Positions 47,360 to 58,478 of a stretch of DNA of 64,000 nucleotides are shown here, piece after piece. The translations under genes and the position numbers were made by a program. The stretch's first letter is position 1. Each line of letters starts with the position of its first letter. The notes beneath the pieces are model-generated. The model was not told where the DNA came from. It saw only the letters and a list, made by a program, of their open reading frames with translations, and searched no databases. Source of the DNA: Cryptomeria japonica (lineage: Eukaryota > Streptophyta > Pinopsida > Cupressales > Cupressaceae); assembly GCF_030272615.1 (NCBI RefSeq), contig NC_081409.1, forward strand, positions 645,948,468 through 646,012,467. The letters run 5' to 3'.

Positions 47360-47368
47360 CTATAAATA
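47360..47368 (+). promoter_or_regulatory. antisense TATA box in D LTR
   Basis: CTATAAATA on the plus strand in a C/T-rich context (TTCTTCTATAAATAGAACCC), pointing out of the LTR toward the PMD gene that starts at 48680. It is the same nine bases as the sense box. It could drive the antisense gene. Confidence 0.45.
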
Positions 47369-48039
47369 GAACCCTTCTCCTCAAGCAAAAGGAGAAGCAT
47401 TTTAGAGTATTGTTGTTATACTGGCATTAGCATAGAGCTTTTTCATAGCATCACTATCTACTCTTGCATAGTATTTGCATATCATATTCAACCATCTTGA
47501 ATCTCCATATGGCATCCATGGCTAGTGCTAAAAGCTGAGAGCTACACTCATTTGGGACTTGGAGAGGAGAGGAACAAGGGAGGAGCAACTATGAGCATCT
47601 TGATTAGCTATTTCATTCTATGTTTATATGCTTTCTATTTCATGCTTAATATCTCTCTTGATATGCCTGTTTAGGATAATCTTTTGTTGCTAACACTAAC
47701 GTTTGTTTCTTGTGCTCTTGTGTGTGTTGCCATCAAACAGATTTTCTAATCCTTTTTGCAGAGCATCACAAATAATTGGAAAATAGTAATTAATCTCAAC
47801 AAACTTGAGTTTGTTAATCTTAATTAGGGATTAGAAGAATTGATTAATATGGGGAGACATTAATTAATCAAAGGGGGATGTGAGATGAACTATATAAATA
47901 AATCATGTAGATTTATTTACTAGTAGATGAATAAAGAAATTAATTAAATTGCTTGTGAATTCAATTAATTGAGAAGGGGAATTAATCAAATAACTGCATA
48001 TTTAATTAACTATCTTCAGACCATTTTTAGGTGTATACA

Positions 48040-48054
48040 TTTTGCCCCTCTTTG
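48040..48054 (-). other. polypurine tract of D
   Basis: On the minus strand CAAAGAGGGGCAAAA precedes the LTR start TGTATACACC. Confidence 0.8.
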
Positions 48055-48183
48055 AAGCGATGTGTGACGATGTGTTGGTTCAAAGAAAGCTCGATTGATG
48101 ATGTTGCTGATATTGATTTTTATAGGATGTAGATTCGATCTTGATTGGATGCGGATTTGGTTTCGATGTGATACTGATTTGAT

Positions 48184-48336
48184 TTGGAGATGGTAAATCT
48201 CGATATGATGTCGATTCGATTTTGGAGATGATAAATCTCGATATGATACTGATTTGATTTTTGGAGATGATAAATCTCGATATGATGCGGTTTCGATTTT
48301 GGAGATGATAAATCTCGATATGATGCCCCAGACTCT
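48184..48336 (+). repeat. 38-39-bp tandem repeat, four units
   Basis: Units start TTGGAGATGATAAATCTCGA at 48184, 48222, 48261 and 48299. Located between the polypurine tract and the PMD gene. The minus-strand frame through it is a by-product of the repeat. Confidence 0.8.
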
Positions 48337-48754
48337 GATTGATAAAAATTGATGCGAGGATGCCTCCTCAGGAGATGAATCGGATAATTTTCGAATGTTT
48401 TTGAATTTTTCGCATTTTTTTTATTTTTTTGATTTTGAAATTTTTGAAATTTGTAAATTTTAAAGATTTTGTGATTTTTAGAGTCAATCCGATTCATTTC
48501 CTGATAAGAAATTTAAAATTGCTGTCCTGTCAGACTGATTAGTTGATTAAATGATTAACAATAAGTGAAATAAAATCCCACTTTAAATGCCCCATTATGA
48601 GTTTAAAAAGATGAATTCATTTTTCCACTCTTCATTTGTGCACTGTAGTTGTTGGAGAAATTTGCTCTGGAGGAAGGAAATGGCGATCCCGTATCACCAG
48701 CATAGGTTCGAGCAAGTTCGGCGATATGAGCGTCCTCCGGCATATGGTCCACTG

Positions 48755-49190
48755 GTACGTACTTTGAGAAAATCCAACTTTGTTGATTTTTTAAAAAAAT
48801 TTAGCTGTTAGTATAAAAAATCATTTTTTTTGTGTTTTTGCCAGTTGGGTTGGGAAAAAAATTGCATTTTTGAGATGTGTTTTTCGATTAGTAAAATGGG
48901 TTTTTCTATTTTTTTTTTTTTAAATCGATTCGCATCTCAAAAAAAGAATATTTATACATGCATTTTTTTTTTTTAAAAAAAATACATTAAAAAAAATATT
49001 AATTTTTTTTTGAAAATTTTTGGTGGGAAGGGAAGAGGTGGGGCAGTGGAGGCCACCAGTGCCACCACCGGCTTCGCGGGAGGCACCGCTGGTGCCACCG
49101 CAGGTGCCACGGGCGCTACGGGAGGCGCCGTCGGCACCACCGCAGGCGCTGCGGGCACCGCGGGCGGCACCGCCTGCGCCACCGCAGGGG

Positions 49191-49231
<41 letters not shown>

Positions 49232-49902
49232 TATTTTTTTTTAATTTTTTTTTTATTATTATTATTATTTTTTTTTAAATTTTTTTTCGAGTTTTCCGAT
49301 TTTTTGGTTTTTTTTTTTTTGGTGATTTTGACGATTTTGACAATTTTTCATTTGATTTTGAGAAATTTTTGATGATTTTTTGATTTTTGATGATTTTTTT
49401 ATTTTTATTTTTTGTTTTCTGATGATTTTTTGATTTCTTGATTTTGATGCGTTGATTTGATTTTTTGGTTTTAATGAATTTTTTGATTTTTGAACGATTT
49501 TTCAATGTTTTTTTTTTTTTTTTTTTTCTGATTTTTCGATGTTGTCGATTAGGTGATGATTTCTTTTCGTGATTTTGATGAATTAATTTGATTTTTCCAT
49601 AAATTGATTTGATTCATCAGATTTGCTGTCAATTGGATTTGATTTTTTTTTTGATTTTTGAAAGGGTAAGATTTGATTTCTGTTTTTTCGATTTTTGATA
49701 GGGTAAGATTTGATTTTTGATTAAGTGCTCCTGATTGATAAATTTGATGATCAGTTCCGATTCTCTCGATGCACGCGCAAGATGAGAGAAAATTGATAAT
49801 GACCTCATGATAGATGAGTGTCATTAATAGGGGCCCAATGAGATTTGATAAAAATCTCAATTGAGTAAAATAGACTGATATGATGAGTTGATTTGATTGC
49901 AG
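48755..49902 (+). other. intron of the PMD gene with low-complexity tracts
   Basis: Bounded by GTACGT and TTGCAG. It holds T-rich tracts (48830-49000 and 49230-49560), a GC-rich block coding for Ala/Thr/Gly-like repeats at 49020-49190, and an AT dinucleotide repeat at 49193-49228. Polypyrimidine-rich sequence and TGAT-rich motifs fill the 3' part. Splicing is predicted only. Confidence 0.55.
49193..49228. repeat. (AT)n microsatellite
   Basis: About 18 uninterrupted AT units directly after a GC-rich block. Confidence 0.95.
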
Positions 49903-51957
49903 GAGCACTTTTCTGTTCTTCAGTCTCAGGAACGTTTCCCAAAGACATGGATGTTGATACCCCATCTTAGCCAGGTAGAGCGAGACCACATTAGCAGGTG
50001 TGGTTTAGCTTCCCTTCTTGACATGCCCCCACCTTTGATAAACCAGAGATTACTAATAGCTTTAGCAGAGCGCTGGCATAGTGAACATAACACATTTCAC
50101 TTGCCGACTGGAGAGATGACGGTGACACCTGAGGATGTCTACTGAATTTTTCATATCTCGGTGATGGGCGATTTAGTATACTATGATCTGAGCGAGCGGG
50201 GTGGGACAGAGGCACTTTTTCGTGTGTTTGAGGATGACGAGATAGGTGGGTACGATATTGCATGGCAGGAGATGTTGGAGCTAGGGTATGCCACATTGCT
50301 TACTATACTCACTGGATTTATTGGCGGCTTCCTTTGTCCTGATCACAGGTCAAAGGGATTATCTATTGGATGGGGTCGTCTGCTTGAGTAGATGGTGACA
50401 GAGGGGACCCGATTTTCATGGGGGTCATGTACGTTAGCACACTTATATCATGACTTGCACTGAGTTGTCTATCAGGGGTCAGTTGCATTATCAGCAGGGG
50501 TGACTGTGCTTCAGATATGGGCTTGGGAGCATTTACCTATTACACGACCATTGGCTGATAGAGATAGGCTTGTAGGGAGGCCTTATGCGGAGGGGTATCC
50601 TGGTGTCATTGTCTAGCGAAAGCTGGGTAAATTAGAGCACTGGAGATAGACCTTGGATGACCTAGATACTGTGATATGGAGGCCATACAAGGACTGCGAG
50701 ATTTGGCCCAAGGATGCATTAGAGATGCCATATGTATTCATGACACGATATCTGATTGGTTCGACACCTTATGTCATCGAGCGATTCTCTTGTATGAGGG
50801 TGTTGAGACAGTATGGCAGGATACAGGGGGTGCCACAGGGTACAACTCATTATGCTCATTGGAGATTGGATGTGGCTACTTGGGGGCCTTCTATTTCATA
50901 TGACCATGCCTGCACAGAGTATCGAACATTGGGGCTTATAGATTGGGGTTATCTTCCAGGTGTGATGGATAGCGGGATGACACATGAGTACATCGTGTAT
51001 TATATTGCATATAGGTTTTCGAGGCTGACATGTCTGGATGAGCCAGAGCCAGTGTTGGATAAGGATGATGAGAGGCCATGATGCAGAGCTCCTAGATGAC
51101 AGAGGGATGGTAGAGACAAAGATGATAGCGGAGATGGAGATGGATATGGAGGAGATGCAGGAGGTCAGGGTGCTGGTGATGATGATGGTGGAGATGATGA
51201 TGGGGGGGATGAGGGAGATGATGACGAGGGAGATGGTCGAGCAGTGGCAGTGGCAGTGACAGGAACACTAGGAGCTGATAGTTCTAGATCTTCTAGGGAT
51301 GTATACATAGATTGGATGGCCTAGGTGGTCAGACACAGGAGATCAGGTCCAGGGGATCAAGAGCATCAAGCTCCAGAGCAAGAGGGACCCCTAGTTCAAT
51401 AGGTACCTACGATAGTATCACGGGCTAAGCAGCCATAGGCAGAGGCACCTCGATGGATCCTCATTGGGATGTCATCACATCAACAACGGACTCAGATTAT
51501 AGACTTACAGGCTCAGGTTCAGCAGCTAGAGAGTTGACTAGTAGAGAGGGACTCTCAGATGGCCTAGCTAGAGACTTGGATGGCTTCTCTCCTAGTCGAG
51601 AGAGATGCAACTATGGATAGGTGTCAGCAAGCTGAGACACAGGTACAATTGTCAAGAGGGTCTACTTCAGGGAAGAATGCCCTGAAGATGATGCGCCAGG
51701 GGATCTGAGAGGCTGAGTATTACAGGACATTATACTTTACTGCTGTTCCTCCTGAGCGGAGGGCTCCAGGATTTTCATAGCTGAGCAGGAGATTGGGATA
51801 GAGCCAGACTGAGAGTCAAGGAGTGACAGGGCCACTTCAGATAGCTCCCCCAGGTGGGGACTCAAGTACAGGGGTATTAGCTGGTGCTACTTTACCTGCC
51901 ACATCAGGACAGAGTTCTGCTCCGCGTCCGAGTGGTCATACTAATATGGGACATTGA

Positions 51958-53647
51958 TCTATTTATGTACACACCTTTTTGTGATGAGATATTGATGATT
52001 CCTGCGATGTTTCTCATATATTTTGTGATATCATTGTACCTTGGACATTGGTTTTGTTTTGATGATATGATATGCAGTCGATCCTATTTGTTCTACATAT
52101 CCTATGAGATGATGGATGCATTCTATTTGGTGTATGATTATGATGTGCAATTACTTTCATGATGTATGCTTGATGTATGCTTTAGTTTCTATATGCTTAT
52201 GGATTCTAGATGATGGATATATGGTGATGCAGTATTCACATGATGTATGCAAATGCAAATATGTATGGTAATGCTTATAATTTCTATGTGATGTTTGTGT
52301 GATTGCAATGCTTTCTATGTTTATGATTTTTTTTATGATTTTCTCATGCATGTTAATATGAGATGGATGCAATGCAATGCAATGGTGTTATTTTATATGA
52401 TTTGAGATTTGATGAATGTCATGCAATGATCCTATTAAATGAATTAATGATTTGATGATTTATATGAATAATGCCTTAGTATGCAATGGTTACATGAGAT
52501 GAACTAACTTATCATGCAGGATGAATGAATTGATTATTTTTGTTATTGTCCAATGTACTCAATCACGTAATAAAAGAGATAATAGCATGTTAACTTTGAC
52601 CTTGGAAAAGATGAGCATTGTGATCCCATGCAGAATGAAATGCAAATCTATCTTAAAATGCAATGCAATGCAGTGATCAGACTAGTCATGGAGTCATTGC
52701 TTTGTTTCATCATTGAGCCTCTAAAATGTGGGAAGTGAGTGCAAACATCAATGGTATAATTGAACCATGATGACCCGAGTACTACTTTCCTAGGTTTTGA
52801 TATTGCAAGTTAGCACAAGCATTGAGGTATAATTGAACTAAGATGACCAGAGTGTTGCTTGTGTAAAATAGGCAGTATTAACCATTTCTATATGCAATTC
52901 CGAAATGTCTTCCATGATATTCTGATGATCATTTCCTTAGACAACTTTGCACATATTAATGATTAATTTATAGATAGTAGACAAGAAAAATATCATGTTC
53001 CTTCCTCGTTCCTCTAGTCAAAGACATCCTGGAGTTACTTAGAAATCATGATAGTGAAAATCTAAATAAAATTGTTGAACCATTATTACCGAAGTGTTAA
53101 GATCATGAGTCAAGATATATCATCCATTGATATGTGTTTTTTCATGTTTAGATTGATATGTGATAGTTAATGGTTGATAATGTGATCTTATGTTCAATGT
53201 TGGATGTGTCTTAGTTTTTCGCTTGACAAGCATTGTCTGACTATTGTTCTACCTGCTTTGATTAAGCTCAAAATGATCAAAACTTTTTGTCTCCAGTTAG
53301 GTTCAGGATTTTGCCCCCAACCTAGAAACAAGCCTTATTATGATATAGTCAATGATCCAAACCATGATGATGAATCACTTGGGATGCCTACATATGTACA
53401 AAAGGATTTATGATGAATATGAATAGCGCTGATGGAAATGAATGCAAGCAGAAGAAAGCGCGAACCAATGGATGGCAGAGCTAGCCAATAGATAGCGCCT
53501 GTTTGCCAGGTTTTCACCATCTATTTTTATTGCACTTTTTCTCATATTTGATTTGATTTTATTTTTTTCGGCTTTTTCACTTTTTAGGATTTTTTTGATT
53601 TTTCACTGTTTTTGATTTTTTCTGATTTTTCACTATTTTTGGATTTT
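51958..53647. other. noncoding region between PMD gene and pol of D
   Basis: Rich in ATGCAATG and TGATGTATG repeats (52150-52700), and T-rich TTTTTGATTTTT repeats at 53525-53650. No conserved frame seen. It separates two convergent coding regions, so both transcripts would end here. Confidence 0.5.
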
Positions 53648-54979
53648 TCAGACATAAAACTTCTTCAGATGCATGCTATTGATGGGTTCCTCCAGCTGAT
53701 CTCCATCTTGTGTTGATAGCTGATATGCCCCTGACCCAAATACTATTGTGACCACAAATGGACCTAACCAGTTGGGTTCAAATTTTCCTTTCTTTTCTCG
53801 ATCTGACTGATTTCGTGGATTTTCCTTTAGTACTAGTTCTCCAACTTGAAAGATTCATGGTTTGACCTTGTGATTATAACTTTGACACATTCTTTGCTAA
53901 TATACCTTTAAATGGTCAAAGGCATTTTGTCTTCGTTTCCGGATCAGTTCTGACTCTTGTAGTCTAGACACTCTTTGTTCTTCATCCGGGATGAGACCTT
54001 TTAGTGATACACGTAGAGAGGGAATCTCTACTTCGATAGGCAATATGGCTTCTGATTCGTATACAAGAGAGAAAGGTGTGGCACTTGTTGGTGTGTGGAT
54101 ACTAGTGCGATAGGCCCAGAGAGCAGAGTTTAGTTGAATATGCCAATCTTTCTTAGCATCGTTCACTGTCTTTTTGAGGATTTTCAGAATAGTTTTGTTA
54201 GATGCTTCTGCCTGCCCATTCCCTTATGGATAATAGGGTGTGGAGAATCTGTGCTAGATCTTAAATTTCTCACATAGCTCTTGTACATCCTGATTCTTGA
54301 ATGGTCGCCCATTATTAGTGATAATGGTCATTGGTATTCCATAGCGACAGATGATGTAATTCAAGATGAATGCAGCAATTTTTTTTCCTGTGATATTTGT
54401 GAGAGGTACTGCCCCGATCCATTTTGTAAAATATTCTATAGCTACAAGGATGAATTTGTGACCATTTGATGAAGAAGAATTTATTTTTCCTACTAGATCA
54501 AGACCCCATTGACAAAAAGGGCAGGATGTTGCCAAAGCATGAAGTTCTTGTGCTGGTGCATGGATCTGACATTGTTTGCACGTTCTGGCTACCTGAAAAA
54601 ACTCTCGTTCCATAGTCGGCCAATAATAGCCCAAGCATATGAGTCTTTTCGAAAGGGTAAGACCACTTGAATGAGTGCCACAAATGGCATTATGGACTTC
54701 CTTTAAGGACTTCTCAAACTCTTCTTGTTCGAGACATCTTAAAAGAGTAATGTCTAGACCTTGTTTAAATAGGGTATCTACAACAAGAGTATAATGGGAG
54801 GATTGGCGAATAAAGTTTCTCTTTTGATTTTTTGATAAGTCAAGAGGTAAGATGTTATCTTTTAGGTATGTATAAGTTTGGCCATAGTGGGAGGAATCAT
54901 GTCCTATAAGATGACAAATGGTTTGGGAATCAGGACAATTATGAGACGGGTAAAACAACTCTTCAACCAGGAATTCATA
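53648..54979 (-). pseudogene. integrase of D
   Basis: Inserts the cDNA into chromosomes. Visible: the zinc module (EVHNAICGTHSSG ... CKQCQ), catalytic core with WGLDLVGKI (first Asp), ITNNGRPF where the second catalytic Asp is expected but Asn is found, [10 protein letters not shown] (Glu), and a C-terminal GPY/F-like part (GKFEPNWLGPFVV) ending LKKFYV at 53648. TAG at 54254 and TAA at 54226 interrupt the core in frame. No chromodomain is seen. The Asn change alone should abolish catalysis. Confidence 0.85.
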
Positions 54980-55429
54980 ATGCTCTTGATTTTCTTGTGT
55001 TTGTAATAGAGAAGCAAGTGTGGCCATGGCATCTACTGCTTTGTTATCATTTCTTGGAATTTGTTCAAAAGTGATTTCAACAAAATATTTCTTGAAGTCA
55101 TCCACCATCTTTTTGTAAGGCATGAGTTTGTCATCTTTTGTTTGATAGTCATCATTGATTTGATTGATGACAAGCTGAGAATCTCCAAAGACATGAAGTT
55201 GTGTAATGTGCCATTCCATAGCCATTTTTATACCTATAACCAAAGCTTCATATTCAGTGGTGTTATTGGTGCATGGAAAGCTTAATTTGTATGCTTTCGG
55301 GATGGTGTGACCTTGTGGTGTGATAAATAGAATTCCCGCTCCTGATTCATGCTGTGTATATGAACCATCAAAGTATAGTTGCCATGCTTTTGTTGTGACT
55401 GTTAGGATATCAGCATCAGGAAACTCAAT
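54980..55429 (-). pseudogene. second (archaeal-type) RNase H of D
   Basis: Carries FDGSYTQHESGAG, NTTEYEALVIG, FGDSQLVINQIN and NDNKAVDAMATL, which supply the Asp-Glu-Asp-Asp set of an RNase H1 fold. A second RNase H between RT/RNase H and integrase is diagnostic of the Tat lineage. It is in frame with integrase, with one TAG at its N-terminal boundary near 55430. Confidence 0.8.
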
Positions 55430-56157
55430 CTATAGAGGATGATCGTCTTGAAGTGGTGCCTCTACTAGTTGATCTATGATGACTTGTCCCTTGATAGCTT
55501 TTCTATCTACATACTCAATGTCAAACTCACTTAGGATCATGATCCATTTTGCTAGTCGTCCTGTCAATGTTGCCTTGCTAAGAAAATATTTCAATGGATC
55601 AATTTTAGCTATCAACTTGATGGAGTGAGATAGTAGATAGTCTCTTAATTTTTGAGAAGCAAAAACTACTGCCAAGCATGCCTTTTCTGTTGGGGAATAG
55701 TTGAGTTCGTATCCCACTAGTGTTCTACTAATGTAGTAGATAGCTCACTCTTTTCCTTCATTATCCTATTGTGCCATTAAAACTCCTAATGATACTTCAG
55801 TGGTTGAGACATAGAGAAATATTGCTTGTCTGGAATTGGGGACATTAGAACGAGTGGTTGCATGAGATATACCTTGATCTTGTTGAATGCCTCTTCACAT
55901 TGATGGTCCCATTTGAAATGAACACTTTTATGTAATAGATGGGTGAATGGTTGACATTTATCTGCTAGTTGAGCCACAAATCTTCTGATTGACTACAATC
56001 TTCCTTGTAGTGATCCAAGTTGACTTATCTTCTTGGAAGATGCCATTTCCATGATTGCTTTGACCTTAGTTGGATCTACTTCGATACCTCTAGCTGAAAC
56101 AATGTATCCCAATAGCTTTCCTGAAGTGACACCAAAGGCACATTTCTTAGGATTTAG
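55430..56157 (-). pseudogene. RT connection and RNase H of D
   Basis: RT thumb/connection (FTHLLHKSVHFKWDHQCEEAF) then RNase H core (YELNYSPTEKACLAVVFA, KLRDYLLSH, GRLAKWIMILSEFDIEYV). A frameshift lies between about 55786 and 55717, and stops occur near 55745-55770. It would degrade the RNA template in reverse transcription. Confidence 0.8.
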
Positions 56158-56980
56158 TCATAGCTTGTACTGTTCTATCCGATCAAAGATCTTTTCCAGT
56201 ATTTCAATATGTTCTTCTCTGTTGTATGATTTTGCCAAGATGTCATCCACATAGTCTTCCATGAATGTATGCATCATGTCATGGAATATTGTTGTCATAG
56301 CTCTCTGATATGTGGCACCTGCATTCTTTAATCCAAAAGGCATGACGTTCCAGCAGAAAGTACCCCACGGACATGTGAAAGCTATTTTTTCTTGGTCCTC
56401 AGGTGCTATTTTAATCTGATTGTATCCGGAGAAACCATCCATTAGAGAAAACATGGAGTGTCCAGCTATTAAATCTACAATGATGTCAATGTTAGGCAAA
56501 GGAAAGTCATCCTTTGGACATGCATTATTAAGATCTCTGAAGTCAGTGCATACTCTGATACTTTTATTTGGCTTTGAAACAGGAACAATGTTTGATACCC
56601 ATTGAGGATATGCTATAGGTCTAATGAATCCGACATCCAGTAATTTTTTTAGTTCTGCTTTAACCAAGAGAGCAATATGTGGATGCATCTTTCTTAATTT
56701 TTATTTGACTAGTTTGGCTCCTGGATTGACATTCAAATGATGCATAATAAGCTCTGGATCCAACCTTAGCATGTCTGCATATGACCAGGTGAAATTGATT
56801 TGTCTTCATGTAAAGAATTCCATATATTCTTTCCTTTCCTTTTCTGTCAGAGAACTTGCTGGATGTAGGATCTTGGGTTGCTCTAATGTCCCAATGTTAA
56901 CTGTTTCTATTGGTTCAATCAAAATTGATGACCTTTCTTGATAGTACTTAGGTAAAGTGTCAAATCTCCCATCTTCCGGC
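56158..56980 (-). pseudogene. reverse transcriptase of D
   Basis: Palm/fingers motifs: DVGFIRPIAYPQWVSN, CTDFRDLNNACPKDDFPLP, MDGFSGYNQIKIAPEDQEK, MPFGLKNAGATYQRAM and the YVDD active site (YVDDILAKS). The RT core is open from 56688 to 56158. Upstream pol homology (ILHPASSLTEKE) is broken by a TGA near 56808 and a TAA near 56703. These motifs are typical of Tat elements. Confidence 0.88.
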
Positions 56981-58460
56981 GCCTCAAGGAGGTTTTCACC
57001 GTTAGATATGTCCTTTTTTTTTTTTTTTTTTTTTTTTTTTTCTGATCTAATGTTGCCAAGAAATGGTTTTCAACATTAGACCTGATATTGTTTTCTTTAT
57101 TTTCGCTTTTGCGACTAGGAGATTTGGCACCCACTTGTTTGGAAGATGCGTTGCTGAAATTCCTGGTTGAAGTTGTTGCAGGTTCAATTGCATTAAGATA
57201 TATGGATATGGCATAGTCATTTGGAAAGGTATCAATGGCAGTATGTCCTTCATTTTCCCATTCAATAAGTTTGGGGTGGAGTAGAGGTAAAGGATCATCT
57301 GGTTGAGATGTTTCGAGAGTATTTAGGGTCATGATTGAGTTATCAAAGTCTTTGATATGTATGTCAATGTCCCAGAACGGTACCCTCATCAGAATGACCT
57401 CACCCAGGAAGTTCTTGATCATCCTCAATTAATTCCAAGTCAGTCGAATGTGATTCTAATTCAAGTGAACTAGTTCCTAATGTTTGTCCTACATACGTGT
57501 GAACTACATCGACTCTACATCTTCTTTAAAGCAATTTTGTTCAGCTGATTCTTCATAATGATAGGAATCCCATTCCCATTCGTCAGAATCTATCTCACTT
57601 GCAGCTTGCAATCTACAAATTTGTTCATATAGATTTTGATGTGTTTCTTCTATTTGTCTTGCTATATCTTTCCTTCTCTCATATTCAACTTCTTCTGGAC
57701 TGAGATTGAGTTCTGTCAACTTTACTATCAGTTCTCCTTGATTAGTACTAGGTTCATGCTTGTTTTGATTGAGAGTTAATGCTGCTTGGGAGGTATTATT
57801 GGTTTGTTTCTCTTGTTTATTTAAGGATTTTTTCTTTTGCCATTTCATGTTTGGTTGTGATCGTTTCTTTGCAGATGCTTCTTCCCTTTCAATTGCAAGT
57901 TGTTCTTGTCTGTTTTCATATTTTTCTTTTTGTTGGTTAGAAGATGTGTCTTCTGGTAGAGTAACTTGTCCATACCTTAAGCCTGCTTTGTCTGTAGCTT
58001 GCTGATTATGAGGTTGGATAGGTTCTGAGATACCTTCTTTTCTTTTTCCTATAGGACCTGTTCTAGTGTATCCCATCTTTTGAAGAATGTTGAATCCTTT
58101 TCCATATTTTTCTGTAGGTATTCTGACATTGTTGACCTTTTGTTGAATTTCTTCATCTTTGTATAGCCACTATGGCACATCTTTGTCTTCTGTCTCCTCT
58201 GACAAAGTTCCAGCACTAATGAATGCTCCATCAAATATCAGAAGATGTTTCACAATTGGTTGTTGTTTAGAGTTTGATGGTTTTCCAAAGGATTTAGGAG
58301 AGAGTGGTAATTGTGATATTGAGTATTCTCCATTTCCTCGACCTCTTAACTGCATTTGTTTTTCCATACTTAATAAAATAGAGGCAAATGATTGTTCTTT
58401 GGATTGTGTGTTCGAAGATGATGCCTCCCTATTATGAGGAACAATGACTTCTTGAGCCAT
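56919..58460 (-). pseudogene. G-patch and linker region of D polyprotein
   Basis: In frame with gag/protease. At about 58115-57965 is a G-patch-like motif (GKGFNILQKMGYTRTG, PIGKRKEGI, KAGLRYG), a glycine-rich nucleic-acid-binding module. A Gln/Glu/Lys-rich linker and an acidic stretch (DSDEWEWDSY) follow, then several stops at 57430-57500, and a poly-Lys run made by a pure A tract at 57009-57041 (minus). Frame is lost at that tract. G-patch modules occur beside protease in other retroelements. Confidence 0.6.
57009..57041 (-). repeat. poly-A (minus) tract inside pol
   Basis: About 33 consecutive T on the plus strand, reading as poly-Lys in the polyprotein. The frame used upstream (gag/protease) and the one used downstream (RT) differ across it. 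Confidence 0.85.
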
Positions 58461-58478
58461 TTTTAGATTGCTGCAATA

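Larger units (their letters stand above)
45174..48039 (-). repeat. 3' LTR of D (2.87 kb)
   Basis: Minus-strand start TGTATACACCTAAAAATGG, end TTTTTAGCATCA. 45174-45520 is repeated at 63656-64000. It contains AT-rich TTTAAATAAAT clusters (45950-46640) and imperfect AAAGTCTTCAA/CTTTAATGGTTT repeats (46430-47000). It has a TATA-like box on each strand. Confidence 0.88.
48680..51957 (+). pseudogene. antisense plant mobile domain (PMD) gene in D
   Basis: Exon 1: ATG at 48680 in a good context (GGAAATGGCG), MAIPYHQHRFEQVRRYERPP, to 48754. Donor GTACGT at 48755; acceptor TTGATTGCAG ending 49902. Exon 2 stays in one frame from 49903 to TGA 51955, about 685 codons. PMD hallmarks: CGLASLL, LIALAERWHSEHNTFHLP, TGEMTVTPEDVY, then WRPYKDCEIW and YVFMTRYLIG. 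An Asp/Gly-rich stretch (51130-51240) and a helical Gln-rich C-terminus (51480-51700) follow. There are fifteen internal stops, nine TAG and six TGA, no TAA and no frameshift. PMD proteins (MAIN/MAIL1 relatives) act in silencing and genome stability in plants, and PMDs are found in mobile elements. Here it is a decayed captured copy in antisense to pol. Confidence 0.75.

Noticed and set aside
48120-48497. Minus-strand 125-codon frame with YHIEIYHLQ repeats
   Set aside because: It is a by-product of the 38-39-bp tandem repeat and the T-rich tract between polypurine tract and PMD gene.
49010-49372. Plus-strand Gly/Thr/Ala frame (120 codons) and its minus-strand Pro/Ala counterpart at 48973-49182
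   Set aside because: Both strands are open because of the short GC-rich repeat. The frame ends in poly-Tyr/Ile from (AT)n. It lies in a predicted intron.
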